64,000 nucleotides of DNA from a virus. The notes beneath the pieces are model-generated. The model worked only from the letters and a program-made list of their open reading frames with translations. It had not been told where the DNA came from and ran no database searches. The position numbers and the translations under genes were made by a program. The first letter of the stretch is position 1; every line of letters starts with the position of its first letter. The stretch is from the IMG/VR virus record IMGVR_UViG_3300027747_001027, positions 1-64,000 of that record; one strand, 5' to 3'. Below are positions 29,301-42,162 of this stretch, piece by piece.

Positions 29301-32300
29301 TTCAATAGCAGTCGCAATTTCTTCAGCGGAACCATACTCTACATCTTCAGAATCTTCCAATGCCTGTTGAGCAATATTCCGCTGTTCTTCCGTTGGCTTA
29401 CTTGTTCCAAAAAGCGCAGCAGCAAGTCTATCAACATTGCTTTCTTGTTCTATCTTAAATGTATTGTATCCAGAAATATCATATCCTTTTGCAGTGTTAA
29501 GTGATCTTCCTTCCTTACTTAACCCTCCAGCATATTCATCTGATGGGATGCTGTTTATTTTTCTACGAAGTAATTTAAACATTTTAACATTACCTTGAGC
29601 AGCGAGCCTCGAAGCGTAATTCATAAGCTCAACCCTAAGCAATGATGCTCCCATTCTTTTCTCAAAATCAACTTCTTCTCTTGTAAATTTTCCAGAGTCA
29701 ACCATTTCTTGTGTTTGAGCAACAAGTTCGTCATCAACAATGTTGTTTACAAGACCAGCAAATTTGTTTCCGTTATTGTCTTTCTTATCAAGAAGTTGCT
29801 GGATGTATCCAAATGCTAATGCTGTATTCTCATCTGATATTGTAGACCCATTGAAGAATTTAGCTTTGATGACATTTTGCGTCATCTTGGTAATGCCAGG
29901 TGGAGTTGTTATTGCTTTACCGATATTCATTCCACCAACCTTTTCACGCTTTGGCTCTGCCGCCATTTTAAGCACACCAGAATCAATCTCACGGATGATA
30001 CGCTCACCGCTCTTGAATCGCTTATGTGCAGCAGCAAGGACTGCCAATGCGTTTCTGTCAGTTACTTGAAAATTTGTTTTAAGATACTTGTTAATCCAAC
30101 GTTTGATGCTGTCCAGAAGCTGCCTCCATTGTGGTTGAGCATTGCCCTCTTGAACTAACTGCATGAATGCGCGTACTTGCTTCTCTTCCATCTGCACCGC
30201 ACTAGTCTCTGCGTTATAAAATTGGTTTATTAATCTATCAGCTTCAGCTTGTTCTTCTGGTGTCATTAAGTCCCAGAACTTCTTGAATTCAGCTTGGAAC
30301 TCTGGATCTCCAAAGATGTAATGACCAAGTTCGTGTGAGATAATATCAGATAGGCTCTCGCCTTTAGCGATGTACGCTAGGTTGATTACGATCTGCCCAC
30401 GATCTACAAAATATCCGGCTTTCATCTCAAGGTCTGGCTCCGTAGTATTGTTTACGATAACTACACCTTCCGGTATTCCTTCTTTGTCGAAGTAGGAGTC
30501 AACCAGCCTTACAGCTTCTTCGTATGTGTAGCGGTTTGCTTCTGGAATTGGCGTGACAGCTTCTTGGTTGGGGATAACTTCTGCTGCCATTTTCAACGCT
30601 TTATTCCCGCCTACAAGTTTCATGTCCTTTCTCAGAACAGCCTGCACATCATATTCTCCATCTTTGTTCTTTCTCTCGCTCCTTACAGAGTAATACTGAT
30701 CTTTGTTAGCCTTCTCTGATTCGGTCTGAGGAAGCACTTCCTCTACGATATATGTCTGTGGACTCTTGCCTAACTTGATTCGGTTGCCTACTGCGATGCC
30801 TTCTGGTTGAGTTGCTGGAGTAGGCTGCGCTGCTGGCTCTGTTGGGGTTAATTGCTCTGGATTTTTACCTATAGACTCCAATACAATATTAGGATCATCT
30901 TCTTGATAAAGCGCATCAAAGATAGCCTGCTGCCTTGTTTTGCCTTTTGCAACCCCATTAAGGATAGCTGATCTAACCTTGCTCGCATCAGCTGTCACTT
31001 GTGTATTAGGTGAATTCTGAGCAACAACATCAATTAACGGAGATATGTTTTTATCAGCGGCAGCACCAAGGAAATGAATTCTTGGCGGTTGTGATTGTTT
31101 CAAAAATTCAGCAAGTTTGTCCCTGCTTATCGCCTCTGCATTAGATGGAATTCCAACAACAAATTTATTTGGATCAATTTCAATACCTAATGTGTTTGTT
31201 TTTAAAATATCAATAATACTTGAGTATGCATTAGATAGTGATAACTCTCCAAGTGGAATAGGAATAATCGGAACGCTTAAATCCATTGATATAGATGTTG
31301 CTATCCAATTCTTATGCTTATCAATCAAATCCAATGATGCTTTTTGATTTCCAATAACATCCGGCATAACAAGCATTGGACGAGGATAATCAGTTTTCTC
31401 AACAGCATTAGCCTTATCAATTTCGTCAATGATTGCATCATACTTTGCAAGTATCTTATCAAAATCAAGAGCTTCAACCGTCCTACCTTCTTTTATCGCT
31501 TTCTTGAAACTACTAAATGCTCCAGAGTCAATGAATACCTGCGTATCCAAGTTTACTATAAAGTTAGCCAATTCATTGATAGTATTTTTAGAAAGCAAAC
31601 CAACATCAAATCCAATTCCGTAATTCCTATGTCCAGCGCGAGCGTATGATCCTCGCCGCATATCGCTCAATCCACTCATGCCGGATGCAAATCGAATTAG
31701 GTTTTTCTTAATATTTTCTTTTGTGCTATCAATGTCTTTAACAAATCCAAACTCTGTTGGCTGCGCTGTAACTGCGGCTTGTGCTGGCTCTGTTATTGTT
31801 TCCGATACTGCGGGAGTGAGTTGCGATGGAAGGGATGGAACCACTTCTCCGCTCCTAAAGTATCTAGCAATTGGTCGCAGTTTCTCTAATTCAGATTCTT
31901 GAATGTCTTTTTTAGAAATGTCCGCTCCAGATGCAATGATTGCTTGCGTGAATTTCTTGGCTTCAGACAAAGAATTAAACTGCATAATACGCAGTCCAGA
32001 ATGCCAATGATCCACATTGTATAGCGAATTCTTGCCAGATGTTACTTTTCTTATTCCAACATCTCCATATCGTTTTGATTCAAAAGCCTGATCTGAACCG
32101 TCTGGCGCGGTGAATCGCATTGTCTCAGATTTCCCTGTTGGAATCTTAACTTGAGATATTGCATCTTCATATGCCGCTTTTTCTTCATTAAATTGCCTTT
32201 GTTTCTCCTGCTCCTGCTGTTTTTTTTCCGATTCTTTAGCTTCTACAGCAGAAACCCTGCCTTCCTCTTCGTTAATAATATTCTGGAAGTATTGATTTTT

Positions 32301-34802
32301 AATTTCAATATCTTGAAGTCTACTCCGTTCCTTTTCAAAGAAACGCTTCATTACAGAATCTTTGCTAGTATTGTGTCCGTAACCTCCGCTTTCAAATGGT
32401 TGATTTGATCCAATCAGTCTAATTCCGATTGAAAACATATCCGGCCTTTCTGGAAGCAGTCCTTTAACTAAAGCAAATTCAGTATTATTTTTTCTATCAA
32501 CAGCAACAATATCTCCAACCTCTGGCGCGGGAGCTTCTGCTGGCGCAACTTGCTCAGTTACTGGTGTGGGAGTGGTTGCTATCGTAGCAGCTTTTGCCTT
32601 AGGGAACTCATCCAATGCCACCTCATTGCTGTGTAATTGACCTGTAGCTGGTTTTTCTACAAGAAGCTGACCAGACTGCCTTGCGATACTTTCAGCTTGA
32701 TTGCGTGTCACGAATGGATCTGCATCTGTCTTGTATCCAAATTGTGGTGTCTCGCGTGACTCTGGGGTTTGCCTTACGTCAATCTCGGATTGCGTAATCT
32801 TTCCATCATTTTTAGCTTGCTCCATTGCATCCAAGTGAGATGCACCTGTATACTCAGTACCATCTGGAGCAATATACGCCGCTGCTGCAACTCGCATTCC
32901 TTGTGGAGAAACTTGTTCTTGTTCAACAATAGTAGGAGTTTCAGTGCCTACTATCTCAGAAGTTTTCGGTTTTTCCAAGATGATAGGTTCTTCAGCAATT
33001 TGAGTTTCAGCAACTTGTTCTACTGGAGCAGTCTCTGCAACTTGCTCGCCTACTATTGGAGAAACTTGCGGTTTTTCTCCAATGATAAGTTCTGATGGAG
33101 TCGGAGTAACTGGAGCAGCCTCGACTTCAGCTGCTCGTTCTTCCGGCGTGAGGTTTGGCAATGGTGCTTGTGCTTGCGCTAGGATGCCCTCTCCATCCTC
33201 GTTTATGATAGCTTGGCCTCTACGGACATCTACGAGTCCATCCATCGATAGACGGGCAATCTGTTCGTTTGTAGCGGTATTGTTCGCTACAGCTTGCAAC
33301 TCGCTTACGATGTCTCTGGCTATTTGCCTTTCTTCTTCGCTTTTTGTTGCACTGAGTATGCTATCGCCAACGATTGTTTCATTGGTCTGTTGTGTTTCAG
33401 TTCCGTTTTGAGGTTCTTGACGAACGCCTTCTGGCTTGATGATTTCTTTAGTGGCATTTGTTTGTTGTTGTTGTTGTGCAGCAGCCGCTGCTTGTTGTTG
33501 TGCAAAGTCACTCTCAAGTTGATCTGAAAGTTCATTTGCTGCTAAATCTTGTATTATTCTTGCCGTTTCTGGTGAATTATTTCTATTTAAATTTTCTGCA
33601 AGCATAGCACCACCAAGTGCAGTGTTTTCAGCATTATTGTTTTTTTCTTCCTCTCCAGTTTCCGTTTTATTTGAAAATGGTTTTGATGCTAGTTTAGCTC
33701 CTCCGGCAACTGCACCCATTAATCCCATTGTGGCTATTGTTGCAGGAGCTATTTCTTTGAAGGCTTTTCCCAACCCAGCTAACCCCTTATATTCATCAAC
33801 AGCGCCAGCTGTGCTACCGGTTTTAATATATTGTTGTGCCTTTGCATCATCATACCCTTGCTGTGTTTGAGTAATTGTTTCACCACCAAGTTCAACAGCT
33901 AAATCACCAGCTATTGCAGCTCCCTTTTCTATAACTTTCTTACCAATTGTTTTTGTAGCTGATTTAATTGCATTAGATGCAATGCCAGTTGCAACATCTT
34001 TCCCAAATCCAAATACAAACTTACCAACTCCTAATGTTACAGCATTACCAACAGCCTCCGGTCCAGCTTCCCATATTCCAGTATTTTGAGCTATTGGAAG
34101 TAGTTCTTTGTATGCGGCATCCTTCTCTTCTTCTGTTAATGGTCTATTGTTTTTCTTCAGAGAATTGCTTTCAAGCTGATTGAATGCGTCATCTAAGAAC
34201 TGCGCTCCAGCCATTCTATAAGCAACTGGTGCAGAAGAAGCGGCAGCTCCAATTCCGGCTGCAATTGTTCCAATAGGAATTGTTGCAACTTCAGCTGCTG
34301 GAAATGCAGCCCCAGCAATAGCTCCAGCAGCAGCTCCACCAGCCATCGCGGGAAGTATATTGGCGGCAGTAAATCCAAGACTCTTACCAGCCTCCCTAAT
34401 TGCTGAACCAACAGATGTTTCTTCTCCAGCGGAAATTCTTTTATGACGCTCAATTTCAAGTTGTTCGTTCCTTTTTCTTTCAGCCTCAAATGCAATTACA
34501 TCTTCTGGACTATATTGATCTGGGCGAATAAGACCAACCTTTGCTCTTCTCATAGCCGCAGGAACTCCAGTTATAAGATCAGATGCAGCCTCTCCAATTG
34601 CAGACGCAGTATCTAAAACTCCAAAAAATGATTTATCTTTTTCTGATTTATCAGTAGCTATTTGCCTCGGAGCAAAACGATCACGCAGTGATTGAACTTG
34701 CGCTTGATTATCCTCCTCTTCATCAAGAAATGTTATCTTGTTTTTAGTAGGAGTTACAGGAAGAACCATGTCTTCCTCTTCGTCTAAAAATGTAATTGGC
34801 AT
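26370..34802 (-). CDS. Giant polyvalent-type virion protein, 2,810 aa
   Basis: One uninterrupted 8.4-kb gene. The N-terminus has a duplicated ITFLDEEED (3-11, 23-31), then an Ala/Gly-rich hydrophobic region (about 130-200). Residues about 1020-1280 resemble the TIM barrel of tRNA-guanine transglycosylase/DpdA enzymes: VFIDSGAFSSF, MLVMPDVIGNQKAS, FVVGIPSNAEAI, RIHFLGAAAD. SDIISHELGHYIFGD (about 1490) is a zincin HExxH site. The C-terminal 900 residues are helical, with regions like those of large polyvalent proteins (LPD-type). Such proteins are usually packaged and ejected with the DNA to protect it or disarm the host. It lies among virion genes. Confidence 0.75.
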   Translation of the reverse strand: MPITFLDEEEDMVLPVTPTKNKITFLDEEEDNQAQVQSLRDRFAPRQIATDKSEKDKSFFGVLDTASAIGEAASDLITGVPAAMRRAKVGLIRPDQYSPEDVIAFEAERKRNEQLEIERHKRISAGEETSVGSAIREAGKSLGFTAANILPAMAGGAAAGAIAGAAFPAAEVATIPIGTIAAGIGAAASSAPVAYRMAGAQFLDDAFNQLESNSLKKNNRPLTEEEKDAAYKELLPIAQNTGIWEAGPEAVGNAVTLGVGKFVFGFGKDVATGIASNAIKSATKTIGKKVIEKGAAIAGDLAVELGGETITQTQQGYDDAKAQQYIKTGSTAGAVDEYKGLAGLGKAFKEIAPATIATMGLMGAVAGGAKLASKPFSNKTETGEEEKNNNAENTALGGAMLAENLNRNNSPETARIIQDLAANELSDQLESDFAQQQAAAAAQQQQQTNATKEIIKPEGVRQEPQNGTETQQTNETIVGDSILSATKSEEERQIARDIVSELQAVANNTATNEQIARLSMDGLVDVRRGQAIINEDGEGILAQAQAPLPNLTPEERAAEVEAAPVTPTPSELIIGEKPQVSPIVGEQVAETAPVEQVAETQIAEEPIILEKPKTSEIVGTETPTIVEQEQVSPQGMRVAAAAYIAPDGTEYTGASHLDAMEQAKNDGKITQSEIDVRQTPESRETPQFGYKTDADPFVTRNQAESIARQSGQLLVEKPATGQLHSNEVALDEFPKAKAATIATTPTPVTEQVAPAEAPAPEVGDIVAVDRKNNTEFALVKGLLPERPDMFSIGIRLIGSNQPFESGGYGHNTSKDSVMKRFFEKERSRLQDIEIKNQYFQNIINEEEGRVSAVEAKESEKKQQEQEKQRQFNEEKAAYEDAISQVKIPTGKSETMRFTAPDGSDQAFESKRYGDVGIRKVTSGKNSLYNVDHWHSGLRIMQFNSLSEAKKFTQAIIASGADISKKDIQESELEKLRPIARYFRSGEVVPSLPSQLTPAVSETITEPAQAAVTAQPTEFGFVKDIDSTKENIKKNLIRFASGMSGLSDMRRGSYARAGHRNYGIGFDVGLLSKNTINELANFIVNLDTQVFIDSGAFSSFKKAIKEGRTVEALDFDKILAKYDAIIDEIDKANAVEKTDYPRPMLVMPDVIGNQKASLDLIDKHKNWIATSISMDLSVPIIPIPLGELSLSNAYSSIIDILKTNTLGIEIDPNKFVVGIPSNAEAISRDKLAEFLKQSQPPRIHFLGAAADKNISPLIDVVAQNSPNTQVTADASKVRSAILNGVAKGKTRQQAIFDALYQEDDPNIVLESIGKNPEQLTPTEPAAQPTPATQPEGIAVGNRIKLGKSPQTYIVEEVLPQTESEKANKDQYYSVRSERKNKDGEYDVQAVLRKDMKLVGGNKALKMAAEVIPNQEAVTPIPEANRYTYEEAVRLVDSYFDKEGIPEGVVIVNNTTEPDLEMKAGYFVDRGQIVINLAYIAKGESLSDIISHELGHYIFGDPEFQAEFKKFWDLMTPEEQAEADRLINQFYNAETSAVQMEEKQVRAFMQLVQEGNAQPQWRQLLDSIKRWINKYLKTNFQVTDRNALAVLAAAHKRFKSGERIIREIDSGVLKMAAEPKREKVGGMNIGKAITTPPGITKMTQNVIKAKFFNGSTISDENTALAFGYIQQLLDKKDNNGNKFAGLVNNIVDDELVAQTQEMVDSGKFTREEVDFEKRMGASLLRVELMNYASRLAAQGNVKMFKLLRRKINSIPSDEYAGGLSKEGRSLNTAKGYDISGYNTFKIEQESNVDRLAAALFGTSKPTEEQRNIAQQALEDSEDVEYGSAEEIATAIEDIEKRTKRNVIKNIENQISGNIEGKRNAALEKQKTRPKTPSSVEKQAQSIIDGLANQMSDTPAFAEKQENLVKSIVQQDLRQRPDMKRKQPWTSQLTAKLIQAGVNETQAQTISDLVWRQHEIKAMDRQLKELQTAAEKGSPAVIIQRIKDTPLAMQQEPNWMQSVIREYLVEAGLSENAAKTAARLYESVISERFAEAKQKAFEAALNKSAPWNNFLSRNVKLGKDALKKIQEAIRTGVLDPTQTTESIIAKQNGWSGFSKEQLTRIVQLDDILSDSNENQVTKAEAMSELNKIIVKAKMPVRFKDAISAFYVAQALLGIPTFSVNISGPAVFALRNLTTDVARYAATDPKNIPIAFKGFMNSMQNWYDNTVYAFKNQIYMSGEVEYMQGQNVLSELFDKGMAQWEKGEYANGMANMLVGMTQITGRILSALDQGAIAMMESQNIPRYALDAMVSNKMIPKEKRKEIANIALYGRSLIRQDLIASGMSPERAGVLADLQMRSELMGALSEYGISKTEVLDASLNDALQSVGRNRVITTEGFKKERNNLRDAGITSGLAIGFLENLASSANKGGQAQQVFAKMLYGFALVPARVFSTALWFSPVGFVRLGVDSLLKKAGIESRYAMSLATDLQYKQRVYEAIAGTVLLGVLASLVKSSTDDEDDELPFKIEVTGNGPNYITDPQYYDSWNKKHKPSEASIYFGKTKFSFNINRGGEAISIPLMILGAFDDWNIKSKQNSAKNSPKDLEMAAEVLGSAFYAYAQRGPWAAFGRPLFDAKKQDKLLPELFGKAAYLGKTFVPVLGTSLARNISDFINDPVDKSSIQGAIYANTPVIGPMLGTKALNALGQPIRGDDWNDKLFKLGAPLVFSFPKNSPENDLNTLILKKGDGPTIPTRTNAQKKFGDVMTDKEFETYVREYGRVVSDKMFKNRKRLEGMDSKNYTKELDKYVNGYSIDGIKVTGASDMAVRAVRKTRNQ

Positions 34803-35545
34803 TAGTCGATTCTTGCTTTACGACCATTAATATACACAATCGTTCCCTTTGGCAAGCCCGCAGAATCAGCTTCTTCTACGGAGGAAAATGACAATGATTG
34901 TGCTGTAGCCGGAACATTGCTAGGCGCTCCTTGACTTGAATAGAAGCTGTCAACTTGAGACATAAGCTGATCAACGTATTTCTGTTCCGTTGGGGAATAT
35001 TCTGTTCCTCTCGCATTTTTGATTTCCTCAAATTTTGCAATTTCTTTCAATGCTTCACCAACGTCTTTTGTTGTAAGATTTTTGATGGCAAGATTCTTTT
35101 TGAAGTAGTTTTCGTATAACCTATCGTTTCTTCCAACGATACTCTTCATAAATGCAGAGTCGCCTTCAGCGTATGGTAAATCCATGAATATCTTGTCACG
35201 TTTATTGGGATACTCTGGATCTTGCGGGTTTAATTGGGAAAATGCTTCTCTTGCTAACTGAACTTGCTCTGCCGTTGCAATATCTTCATTCAGTTTAGAC
35301 TCATAAATACTTGCCTGAGCTTCTCTGATTCTTTGATTTGCTAGTTTTTCTTTTCTAGCTATTCTTTCATCTTCCATTTCTTGCTGAATATATTCAGGAA
35401 GTATTGGCCTTACTTGTCTTGTTGGATACTTTTTATCAAGTTCAGCATAGTCAAATGCTCCTGGCGTTTGAGCAATCACAGATTGCATTATTTCATCGCC
35501 AAAGTTAGGGCTGCTTTGAAATGAATTATATCGGTTTTGTGGCAT
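34802..35545 (-). CDS. Virion-associated hypothetical protein, 247 aa
   Basis: Mostly charged helices (KLANQRIREAQASIYESKL), then a compact C-terminal unit AGLPKGTIVYINGRKARID that looks like a small beta module seen in phage head-to-tail or ejection proteins. The stop overlaps the ATG of the giant gene (TAATG), so the two are expressed together. Confidence 0.6.
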   Translation of the reverse strand: MPQNRYNSFQSSPNFGDEIMQSVIAQTPGAFDYAELDKKYPTRQVRPILPEYIQQEMEDERIARKEKLANQRIREAQASIYESKLNEDIATAEQVQLAREAFSQLNPQDPEYPNKRDKIFMDLPYAEGDSAFMKSIVGRNDRLYENYFKKNLAIKNLTTKDVGEALKEIAKFEEIKNARGTEYSPTEQKYVDQLMSQVDSFYSSQGAPSNVPATAQSLSFSSVEEADSAGLPKGTIVYINGRKARID

Positions 35546-35549
35546 CTTA

Positions 35550-36758
35550 TTAATATGTTAAACGAATTGGTGCCGTATTATTTATATTAAATCGTGGAAT
35601 GTAATCTCTGGCATCTGAATTTACTGATGCTAAACGATCAACCGCCTCTCGTTCTTGTTCTATCCGTTTCATTTCACCAAGCATTGCATCTCTATTGCGA
35701 ACAGCATTTTCTTCAAAGTATTTTTTACGTGCGCCCATTTCTTTAGGAATTGAACCCTGACGTTTACGTATTTCTCTGGAAAGTTCAATTGCTTCTAGCG
35801 GTTTTCCTGATTGTTTTGCATCTCTATAAGCCGACTTGAGCATTCCCATTTCGTTGTTAAACTGGTTAAGTGCATCTTCAGACCTTCTCCTTATATCAAC
35901 ACCAGAACGCCAATCTGCAAACTTAGCTCCCTCTGCTTTATCTTTAACTCGCTTCTCTTCATTTGCCTTAGCAATTCCCTCTTCCATTTTTCCCTTGTTT
36001 TCTGCAACAGCAAGAATTTCTTCTTCTGTTTGAGGATTGCGAAGTGCATTTATTCTTTGAAGTATATCTGATTCTTTTTTAGGAATTTCCTTTGTTTTAG
36101 AAAGTTGAGCTATATACTCTTTCTTTCTCTTCTCAACATCTTCTACTGGAAGCATTTCTTCTCCGCGAGATTTCTGAGACATATTGACTCCAGCAACAGC
36201 GCCTTTCCCTCCAGAATTTCTTAGTGCGGCATCAGCTTCTTCTTTTGTTTCATATACTTCAGATGCATCAGCTCCTTTCCCAGCATACATTACACGATAT
36301 AGTTTTTCGATTTTTCTTTTAGGCTTACTAACTGTTATAGTTGGAGTATCTTCTTCAACTGTATTTATTTCTTTTTCTAATTCAGATTCTTGCAATGGCG
36401 CAATTCCACTACTTCTCCCTAATCCTCTTGGCAAAAGCGATTGGGCAACTCTTGTTTGTAGTGGAATTTGTTTTTTAATGTCTTTTATTTTCTGCAAACG
36501 CTCTTTATCAGCGTCTGTAAGAGATCTAAATGCCGGTTTATTTCTTATTTCTTCTTCAAGTTTTCTTATTTCTTGAAATCCAGTATTATAGTTTTTATCC
36601 ATTTCATCCCCAACGGCTGCATATTCATCTCTTTTTGCCTTATCAGGGCTAAATGCGTATCCATTTTTATACAAGTCATCTCTTTTTTTACGCGCATTAT
36701 AAGCAGCTGTTAGGTTGCCTTGAACTGATCCAAGTTTATTTGTTTTGGTTTCAGCCAT
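35550..36758 (-). CDS. Charged helical virion-region protein, 402 aa
   Basis: Highly charged (Lys/Glu/Arg), mostly helical, no catalytic motif. It begins MAETKTNKLGSVQGNLTAAY and ends DYIPRFNINNTAPIRLTY. Together with its neighbours at 34802 and 36761 it could form the internal (ejection) protein set with the giant protein; this rests on context. Confidence 0.55.
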   Translation of the reverse strand: MAETKTNKLGSVQGNLTAAYNARKKRDDLYKNGYAFSPDKAKRDEYAAVGDEMDKNYNTGFQEIRKLEEEIRNKPAFRSLTDADKERLQKIKDIKKQIPLQTRVAQSLLPRGLGRSSGIAPLQESELEKEINTVEEDTPTITVSKPKRKIEKLYRVMYAGKGADASEVYETKEEADAALRNSGGKGAVAGVNMSQKSRGEEMLPVEDVEKRKKEYIAQLSKTKEIPKKESDILQRINALRNPQTEEEILAVAENKGKMEEGIAKANEEKRVKDKAEGAKFADWRSGVDIRRRSEDALNQFNNEMGMLKSAYRDAKQSGKPLEAIELSREIRKRQGSIPKEMGARKKYFEENAVRNRDAMLGEMKRIEQEREAVDRLASVNSDARDYIPRFNINNTAPIRLTY

Positions 36759-36760
36759 AC

Positions 36761-37309
36761 TTACTTCCTCCCAAATACAGAGTTCTTACGAAGCATTTTC
36801 TTGCGAGACTCAAGCTGCTCTGGACTATAGCTTGAACGATTCCCACCAACGCGGATTGTAGATGGTTTACCAGCCTTCTCAAATCCAGCAATATACTTAG
36901 GCTTCTCCTCTTTAGGCTCCTTAGCTTTCTTAGTAATAGTAATCGTGGAAGTATCGTCTTTCTCTCCGAGTGATTCACTCATCCTGCGCTGCATACGCTC
37001 AACGCCATCACTTGGTTTTTTAACCGCAGGTTTAGGCTTTGACTTTACATCTGGCTCTGGAAGCTGATCCTCTTCTTCGGTATATTCTTGCTTGTATTTA
37101 TTTTTGTCCTCAAGCTCTTTATCAAGCAATTCTTTGTCACGATACTTGTCAACACGCTCACGGATTGTTTCATCAACTGCGCGTTTAGGATAACTTGATC
37201 CGGCTTCAGGTGGGCGTTTCTCACGATTGCGTTCACGTTCCATCATGTAACGCTTGTATTCGCTTTGCAGTGGTTGGAACTTGCCGAATTTTTCTAATGC
37301 TGTAGCCAT
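36761..37309 (-). CDS. Basic helical protein, 182 aa
   Basis: Rich in Lys/Glu/Arg with extended linkers (PEPDVKSKPKPAVKKPSDGV) and a C-terminus GGNRSSYSPEQLESRKKMLR. It is unrecognised. The leader contains a one-mismatch copy of the dispersed palindrome (37317). Confidence 0.55.
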   Translation of the reverse strand: MATALEKFGKFQPLQSEYKRYMMERERNREKRPPEAGSSYPKRAVDETIRERVDKYRDKELLDKELEDKNKYKQEYTEEEDQLPEPDVKSKPKPAVKKPSDGVERMQRRMSESLGEKDDTSTITITKKAKEPKEEKPKYIAGFEKAGKPSTIRVGGNRSSYSPEQLESRKKMLRKNSVFGRK

Positions 37310-37374
37310 AACTTTATTGTTTAACGATTATTGATTGATATATAGCACTATTTAGATGGATTGCTATCTAAAAT

Positions 37375-40389
<3,015 letters not shown>

Positions 40390-40392
40390 AAT

Positions 40393-41367
40393 TTATCTTC
40401 CTGGCCAAAGATTTTCAAATTGGAAAGATGCTCTGTCAATGTTTAATTTCCATTGCGATCCACCGCGAATTTCTCGGCTTTCTCCGTTTAATAGTTGTAG
40501 CGCTTTCATAAAGAACATTTCAGACCTATCCAAGTCTGCCTCGTCCTCAAATCGAAGTGATGTAAGCATATTTTTCAATGCTCCAAGATTTGAAACAATT
40601 ACTTCATCTGTATCATATACGCACGGAACAAACCTAATCTTGCACAAGACATCAAGATAGTTGATTGTGGGCTCGTTTGGCACAGCGTAGCGATGGTAGC
40701 TTGCTGTTGTCTCAGTAGACTCGTATGCTCCTATCTTCTCCTCATCTACATTATTTACAGCATATAGATTTATCCCGCCGTTTGTAATTGGTTTTTGGAA
40801 AAATGTGATACTTGAGAATACTTGGTTAACAATAATGTCTGGATCAACAAGAGTAACATTCATTGTTACATCATTATTATCTTGGTCTTTACCTTTAATA
40901 ACAACTTGATTCATTGCATCGCTTGCATTTTCAATTTCAAGTTTAATCGTAAATGTAGAAAATGTTGGATTGGCAAAAGTAACAAAACCATCACCAAGGT
41001 CATCAAAGAACGTCTCGTTATATCCATACCTTGGCCAATATGAAGCAGTCCACAAATCAGAGATTGGAGTTAAATATGTAAACCATCCATTTCGTATTTT
41101 GATTGGTCCAGTAGCAGTTCCGTTTCCGGTATCCTTGCTCCACTTAGCAGCAAGGGCTGAAGTAAACCGTCTAGGCAAAGTAATGATTCCGCTTGGAGAA
41201 TAAAACCTAACAGGGAGGATTGTGCCATTCCACTTCCCGCTATTAATCAGTCTTTCTTGTGCAAGGTTAAGGTATGAGTTAAAGCGATCTATATTCGCTT
41301 GGTTATCAAGCGAAGGAACAATTGAGGCGTAAAGTTGTTGCCTCGCTTCTCCTAGTGTTATTCTCAT
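40393..41367 (-). CDS. Head-tail connector/tail structural candidate, 324 aa
   Basis: Starts MRITLGEARQQLYASIVPSL; the start at 41367 is chosen because its ATG overlaps the upstream stop (TAATG). The protein is beta-rich with VRFYSPSGIITLPRRFTSAL, DDLGDGFVTF and a helical end. It resembles tail tubular protein A-like adaptors in size and context, but I cannot confirm it. Confidence 0.5.
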   Translation of the reverse strand: MRITLGEARQQLYASIVPSLDNQANIDRFNSYLNLAQERLINSGKWNGTILPVRFYSPSGIITLPRRFTSALAAKWSKDTGNGTATGPIKIRNGWFTYLTPISDLWTASYWPRYGYNETFFDDLGDGFVTFANPTFSTFTIKLEIENASDAMNQVVIKGKDQDNNDVTMNVTLVDPDIIVNQVFSSITFFQKPITNGGINLYAVNNVDEEKIGAYESTETTASYHRYAVPNEPTINYLDVLCKIRFVPCVYDTDEVIVSNLGALKNMLTSLRFEDEADLDRSEMFFMKALQLLNGESREIRGGSQWKLNIDRASFQFENLWPGR

Positions 41368-42113
41368 TATATTGTAAATGAACCCCAAGTACTACTAAAT
41401 GTTCCCTTTTGACCAGATGCTAATGCTTTTTTATATGCATCTTCTTTTTCTCTTTGATTTTTCAAGTCTTGTTGCATTTGTTGCGGTGAAGAATATCCTG
41501 AGGATTGAGCTGTCTGCATACCTCTTAGTCCATATTCTTGACCAATCAATCCGCCTTTTAAACCATATTCTTGATTAAGCAATCCGCCTTTTAGACCATA
41601 TTCTTTAGCTGTTGAAATATCTCTTAGCCCATATTCATTGGCTGTTTCTCCACGCTTAAGACCTGATCCATATCCAGCTTCTGCCATTGATCGTTGTGAC
41701 GCTGCATTTGCCAATCTCATAGACGCGCCTTCAAGTCCAGACATAGAACCATAAAATCCATTTTTCCCAGGTTGTTCTGTAAATTGGTTAGTACTTGGCA
41801 ACATCCCTGTATATTTAGAAATATCGGGTTCATATTGACCAATCATTTTATTATATGAATCGCCTATAGACGACTGATTTAGTTGATTTGCTGCGGCTTG
41901 CTTATCTTTTTCAACAAATTCTTTTAACCTAATCTTCATGTTTCCCTGGTCTAAATTTCCATATTGATCCGTTGCATAATCAATTAATTTATTACCAGTG
42001 CTTTCCTCATATTGTGCTGGTGTCATTGCTGTTGGTTTTGATTGTTGTGACCCACCAGTCATAATATTTCCCGCTGTTGATCCACCTCGTGATTTTGCAA
42101 ATGTTCTAGCCAT
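41367..42113 (-). CDS. Virion-region protein with tandem YGL repeats, 248 aa
   Basis: Central short tandem repeats ANEYGLRDISTAKEYGLKGG and LLNQEYGLKGGLIGQEYGLR (a 10-residue unit with EYGL) are flanked by Gln/Ser-rich segments. The N-terminus MARTFAKSRGG parallels that of the 50435 protein. Structural role inferred from position. Confidence 0.55.
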   Translation of the reverse strand: MARTFAKSRGGSTAGNIMTGGSQQSKPTAMTPAQYEESTGNKLIDYATDQYGNLDQGNMKIRLKEFVEKDKQAAANQLNQSSIGDSYNKMIGQYEPDISKYTGMLPSTNQFTEQPGKNGFYGSMSGLEGASMRLANAASQRSMAEAGYGSGLKRGETANEYGLRDISTAKEYGLKGGLLNQEYGLKGGLIGQEYGLRGMQTAQSSGYSSPQQMQQDLKNQREKEDAYKKALASGQKGTFSSTWGSFTI

Positions 42114-42162
42114 AATATTTTTTATAATTCTTTTATATAATATATTTATTTAATCAAGTAAA

